Shown here piece by piece: positions 61,122 to 64,000 of a stretch of DNA of 64,000 bases. The notes beneath the pieces were generated by a model that was given only the letters and a program-made list of their open reading frames with translations, ran no database searches and was not told the origin of the DNA. The first letter of the stretch is position 1. Every line of letters starts with the position of its first letter. The translations under genes were made by a program, and so were the position numbers. The stretch lies in the NCBI RefSeq assembly GCF_029227915.1, contig NC_079882.1:10168001-10232000 (forward strand), written 5' to 3'. Source of the stretch: Hydractinia symbiolongicarpus (lineage: Eukaryota; Cnidaria; Hydrozoa; Anthoathecata; Hydractiniidae).

Positions 61122-61177
61122 GCAGAGCAAGTATGTTCTATATTTTTTTTAAATAAATTAAACAATCTCTGTTGCTT

Positions 61178-62457
61178 TTAATGTGTTTCTAAAAACGACG
61201 TTCCTTCACCTTTACTCATAACTCGGACGCTAAATTCCTTCATTGTCTTTTCTAATTCCTCTTTATTTCCTGAAAAATATGCAGCCATCGCGTTGTGTAG
61301 TATTAGTAATTGTTTTCGCATCACTTTTACCTAAATTAAAAAATGGAGAACACGTTAAAAAAAAGTAAAAGATGATTTCTACAAAGCTGAGCCACTAAAG
61401 ATCTAGCACTAAGATACGAGATGTCATAAATGGGCTGGAGTCGCATACTTGGTATTGGCACTATGTATATCATGGTGGGTGTAATACCTGTTCACAAGAA
61501 ATTTTTTCTAATTTAAACTAAAACACAACCTGGATTTCGTATGGAGCATGCATGTTTAATAATATTTGATGAAAATTAAACATACTGCGAAAAGCCTTAC
61601 TATATACCTAATAAAAAAAAATTTTCATTAAGATTTTCAATTTTCTCAAATTTGCGAATTAGCAACCTTGAGCTTGTTTCTGAAAGTTGTGCTTCTTATG
61701 TTAAAAAGTGGTATGTCACATAAAAAAATCAACTCTACCTTATTTTCTTCTAAAAACTTCATTTTGATTTGGAGGTTATTACGTAACTTTTCAAATTTAT
61801 CTTTTTGCACTACAAATTCTCTTCGAGCTTCTTCGGTTTTCATCGACTGTCCTTGTGCTTCATATGCTTCCAAATCTGTTCGGTATGCATCATACTCGAT
61901 TCGAGCACTTTCATATTCGCGAATCGTAATTATTGTGTCGTCGATAGTTTTCGTAGCCAGTGTTTGTAAATTTTCCGTGAAGAAGGTGAGAGCAGATATG
62001 AGAGTGTCTCCACTTTTCGAAATAACTTTTTGCAAATCTGCATTTTGGCTATATTCTTCTTGCAAATCTGGAGACTTGACGCTTAATTCTGTAAAAGCTT
62101 CTCCTAGCAACTTTTGTGTGACAAGTATGTTTTGAAATTGCAAAGAAAACTGTTTCGCTAACTTTAACAAGTTGTTGTACCTCAACTGAGTCTCTCTTAA
62201 GCTCTGTATATGCTTTTCTAGTTCTGTATCAACAGTTCTTGTTCGCCTACCCATTTTCTCTGAGACCATTTGCTTTGTGTATTTGAAAGTCGAAACAGTC
62301 CATTTTTTAAGTGCGTCCATTTTAGCACTGGCATCAACACCTTTCACTAGTTGTGTACCAGCTGGGTTTTGATTTCCATATCCCACTGGTTGGTTTCCAT
62401 AAGCACCTGGCTGATTAATGTGACTTGATTGCCCAGTCTGAAGTGTGTTTGGAGTAG
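61178..62457 (-). CDS. ARFIP: Arfaptin (3' exons; 5' part outside or unrecognised)
   Basis: BAR-type (AH domain) protein that binds Arl1/Arf and Rac GTPases and curved trans-Golgi membranes. Two exons are clear: 61739-62457 and 61178-61330 (stop), joined in phase at FLEENK|VKVMRKQLL, giving about 289 residues. The first includes the segment leading to the AH domain (KMDALKKWTVSTFKYTKQM), KMGRRTRTVDTELE, and the long charged helices through RIEYDAYRTDLE; the second carries LLILHNAMAAYFSGNKEELE, matching the conserved arfaptin C-terminus. The larger exon begins in a Gly/Asn/Gln-rich low-complexity stretch (GAYGNQPVGYGNQNPAG) with an acceptor at 62458, so earlier exons exist upstream on the minus strand. 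Whether the orthologue is ARFIP1 or ARFIP2 cannot be told. Confidence 0.93.
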
Positions 62458-64000
62458 CTAAAAAAATAAATCTATACGTTAGACTTTGATTTAATAATAA
62501 TCTGTGTAATTGATGAAGAAGTTAAAGACAAAGAAAGACCTTCATATATAATTCATTTTTTTTCAATTCAAGACTTTGGTATTGACTTCTTCAGAAGGTA
62601 AAATATTCAACAGTTAACTACCATTTTTTCATTAACACTGAAACAAAAGCTTTTAAAAAACTCAGATGTTGAATATCACAAAGAATATCAAGAAATAAAA
62701 CAAGATTTGATGGTCTGATGTGTGGCCCTTAGTTTGTGACAATATTTTACATGGAATTTACACATTGATAAAGAACTGGTGGTTATTCTATTAGCTTGTT
62801 ATTTTCTGTTACTTTTTATGTTGATTAATTTATATCTCGAAATATCTACACTTTGATAGAGTCTATGCAGAATTACTGACGACAAAAAATGTTAAAATTG
62901 GCTATTTCTTTAAAAGACATAATTTATAAAAAAATCTTTAAATGAAATATTGAGAAATATTAAATATTGAGAACAAAAAAAGCTTTTTAATAAAATAAAT
63001 AAATTAATAAACAACTTTTTAATCTCTATTATATACTGTAAGCCCAAAAATTTTTGTATATAACTCAGGATGACCCTTTAAGCAATTATCATGCAGAGAT
63101 CACTTCAAAGAAAAACCAAACAAAGAGCTAAAATTACTAAAAGAATTTAAGAAAAGCTATATTACAAAGCCTTGAATTTTGTTTGGTAATACTTATACTG
63201 CAGTTAAAGACTTAGTAATGTTGTTGCTTAGGTATAAACAGATGCATTGAAGATCTAACTTCATGATTCAACTCCATCACAGAGCTGTTTTTGTTTCCTG
63301 TAGTTTATCATATATATTAAAATTATTTGATTAAATGGTCTTATTTTGGAACTGCAAGTGAAGCAATCAACTTTTAAAAGATGCTTAAAACAAGACGTAC
63401 TCAAACTTAAATTATTCAAATGTGCGATTTTAATTAAGATACCAATTTTGAATTACTAAAAAGAAGAGGATCATTTGAGAGTTTTGCAGCTTTACTTGAG
63501 ATGTTTTTGATTGTTTACAACCAACATTATATTTTAAGGCTCTCTGGTCTTGTTTTGTAGCAAAATTAGAGTTCCTAAACATGCTAAATCTGAAGCAACT
63601 TTGAATTTCGCGAATCGTAACGTAATGCGAGGTCCAGGGTCTAGGAATTAATACTGATACCTAAGATAAGATAAGTGATATATCTCTCAAAGTAGCCTCT
63701 ATTTTAGCACTTCCTGCATGCTTCGCTACTGAGAATTAAGGGTTCAAAGTCAAACCTTCCCCTGCAATAGAAAATTGAAGATGGTATCCTAAAGATGCTT
63801 ATACAAAGGTTTCCTCAAAAATTCTTAGTTTTTATGAGGGTGGCAATATAAGGACAAAATTAGCAATGATAGGCCCGGCTGAAACAGAAATAAATTTTGA
63901 TACGTAAGAACATAAGTTTTGATTGTCAAAACACTCGTTTTTGAGTGCCTGAAAAATAGAACTTTATGAATCCACAACACTTGACGCAATTCAGCAGAAT
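62458..64000. other. Probable arfaptin intron or upstream sequence
   Basis: AT-rich sequence to the window edge. I found no further arfaptin exon and no other feature. Confidence 0.5.

Larger units (their letters stand above)
57831..61177. other. NTHL1/arfaptin convergent spacer
   Basis: AT-rich and mostly unrecognised. It contains CGCGAA repeat fragments (about 58110 and 60185-60255), a Harbinger-like relic near 59400-59570, an inverted GTTTGAC/GTCAAAC-type patch at 59690-59740 and a short GGGCGTCTAGTGGCG tandem repeat near 60460-60575. Confidence 0.5.

Noticed and set aside
61668-62135. Plus-strand 155-residue ORF
   Set aside because: Antisense shadow of the arfaptin coiled-coil exon.

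Overview
The window is AT-rich animal nuclear DNA with short introns, GT-AG splicing and mixed-phase exons. It contains six conserved metazoan genes embedded in a large amount of decayed transposon sequence. The intron-rich orthologues of vertebrate genes, together with the transposon types (piggyBac, non-LTR LINEs, tandem-repeat foldback elements, a KDZ-like relic), suggest a cnidarian, probably a hydrozoan. That assignment is inference from style, not from a search.

Host genes, with exons worked out by hand from splice sites, reading phase and protein similarity: (1) the 3' part of OGT (+, 3-2292), O-GlcNAc transferase; (2) RANGAP1 (-, 3168-10453), the Ran GTPase activator, with its leucine-rich repeat, acidic and SUMO-acceptor C-terminal regions; (3) MOSPD2 (+, 35865-40953), an ER membrane contact-site tether with CRAL-TRIO, MSP and a membrane anchor; (4) UHRF1 (-, 43422-51252), the hemimethyl-CpG reader and E3 ligase, with all domains in 20 exons; (5) NTHL1 (+, 56643-57830), a base-excision DNA glycosylase with an Fe-S cluster; (6) the 3' part of an arfaptin gene (-, 61178-62457 and beyond the window). 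The genes alternate in orientation. They do unrelated housekeeping jobs and no operon-like organisation is implied. OGT/RANGAP1, MOSPD2/UHRF1 and NTHL1/arfaptin are tail-to-tail pairs; RANGAP1/MOSPD2 and UHRF1/NTHL1 are head-to-head.

Most mobile DNA lies in the two head-to-head spacers. Between RANGAP1 and MOSPD2 (10.5-35.8 kb) there is a 2.4 kb inverted-repeat element (12360-14792). Next to it is a ~10.8 kb foldback-type element (14801-25598) whose arms are tandem arrays and whose core carries a broken KDZ-like transposase on the minus strand. Further right is a piggyBac element bounded by TTAA (27698-34883). Its transposase is split by a LINE, which is itself split by a small DNA transposon. 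A second copy of that small transposon, carrying a LINE fragment, sits in the piggyBac 3' region.

Three copies of the small transposon (27796-29468, 31242-32050, 53339-53540) share CAGGCC/CAGACC-type termini, and each is flanked by a 6-bp direct repeat. The UHRF1/NTHL1 spacer holds four further small inverted-repeat or tandem-repeat elements. The most useful host-gene observations are a SUMO consensus in RANGAP1 created across an exon junction and interruptible by a 39-nt in-frame candidate exon, and candidate alternative terminal exons in RANGAP1 and MOSPD2.
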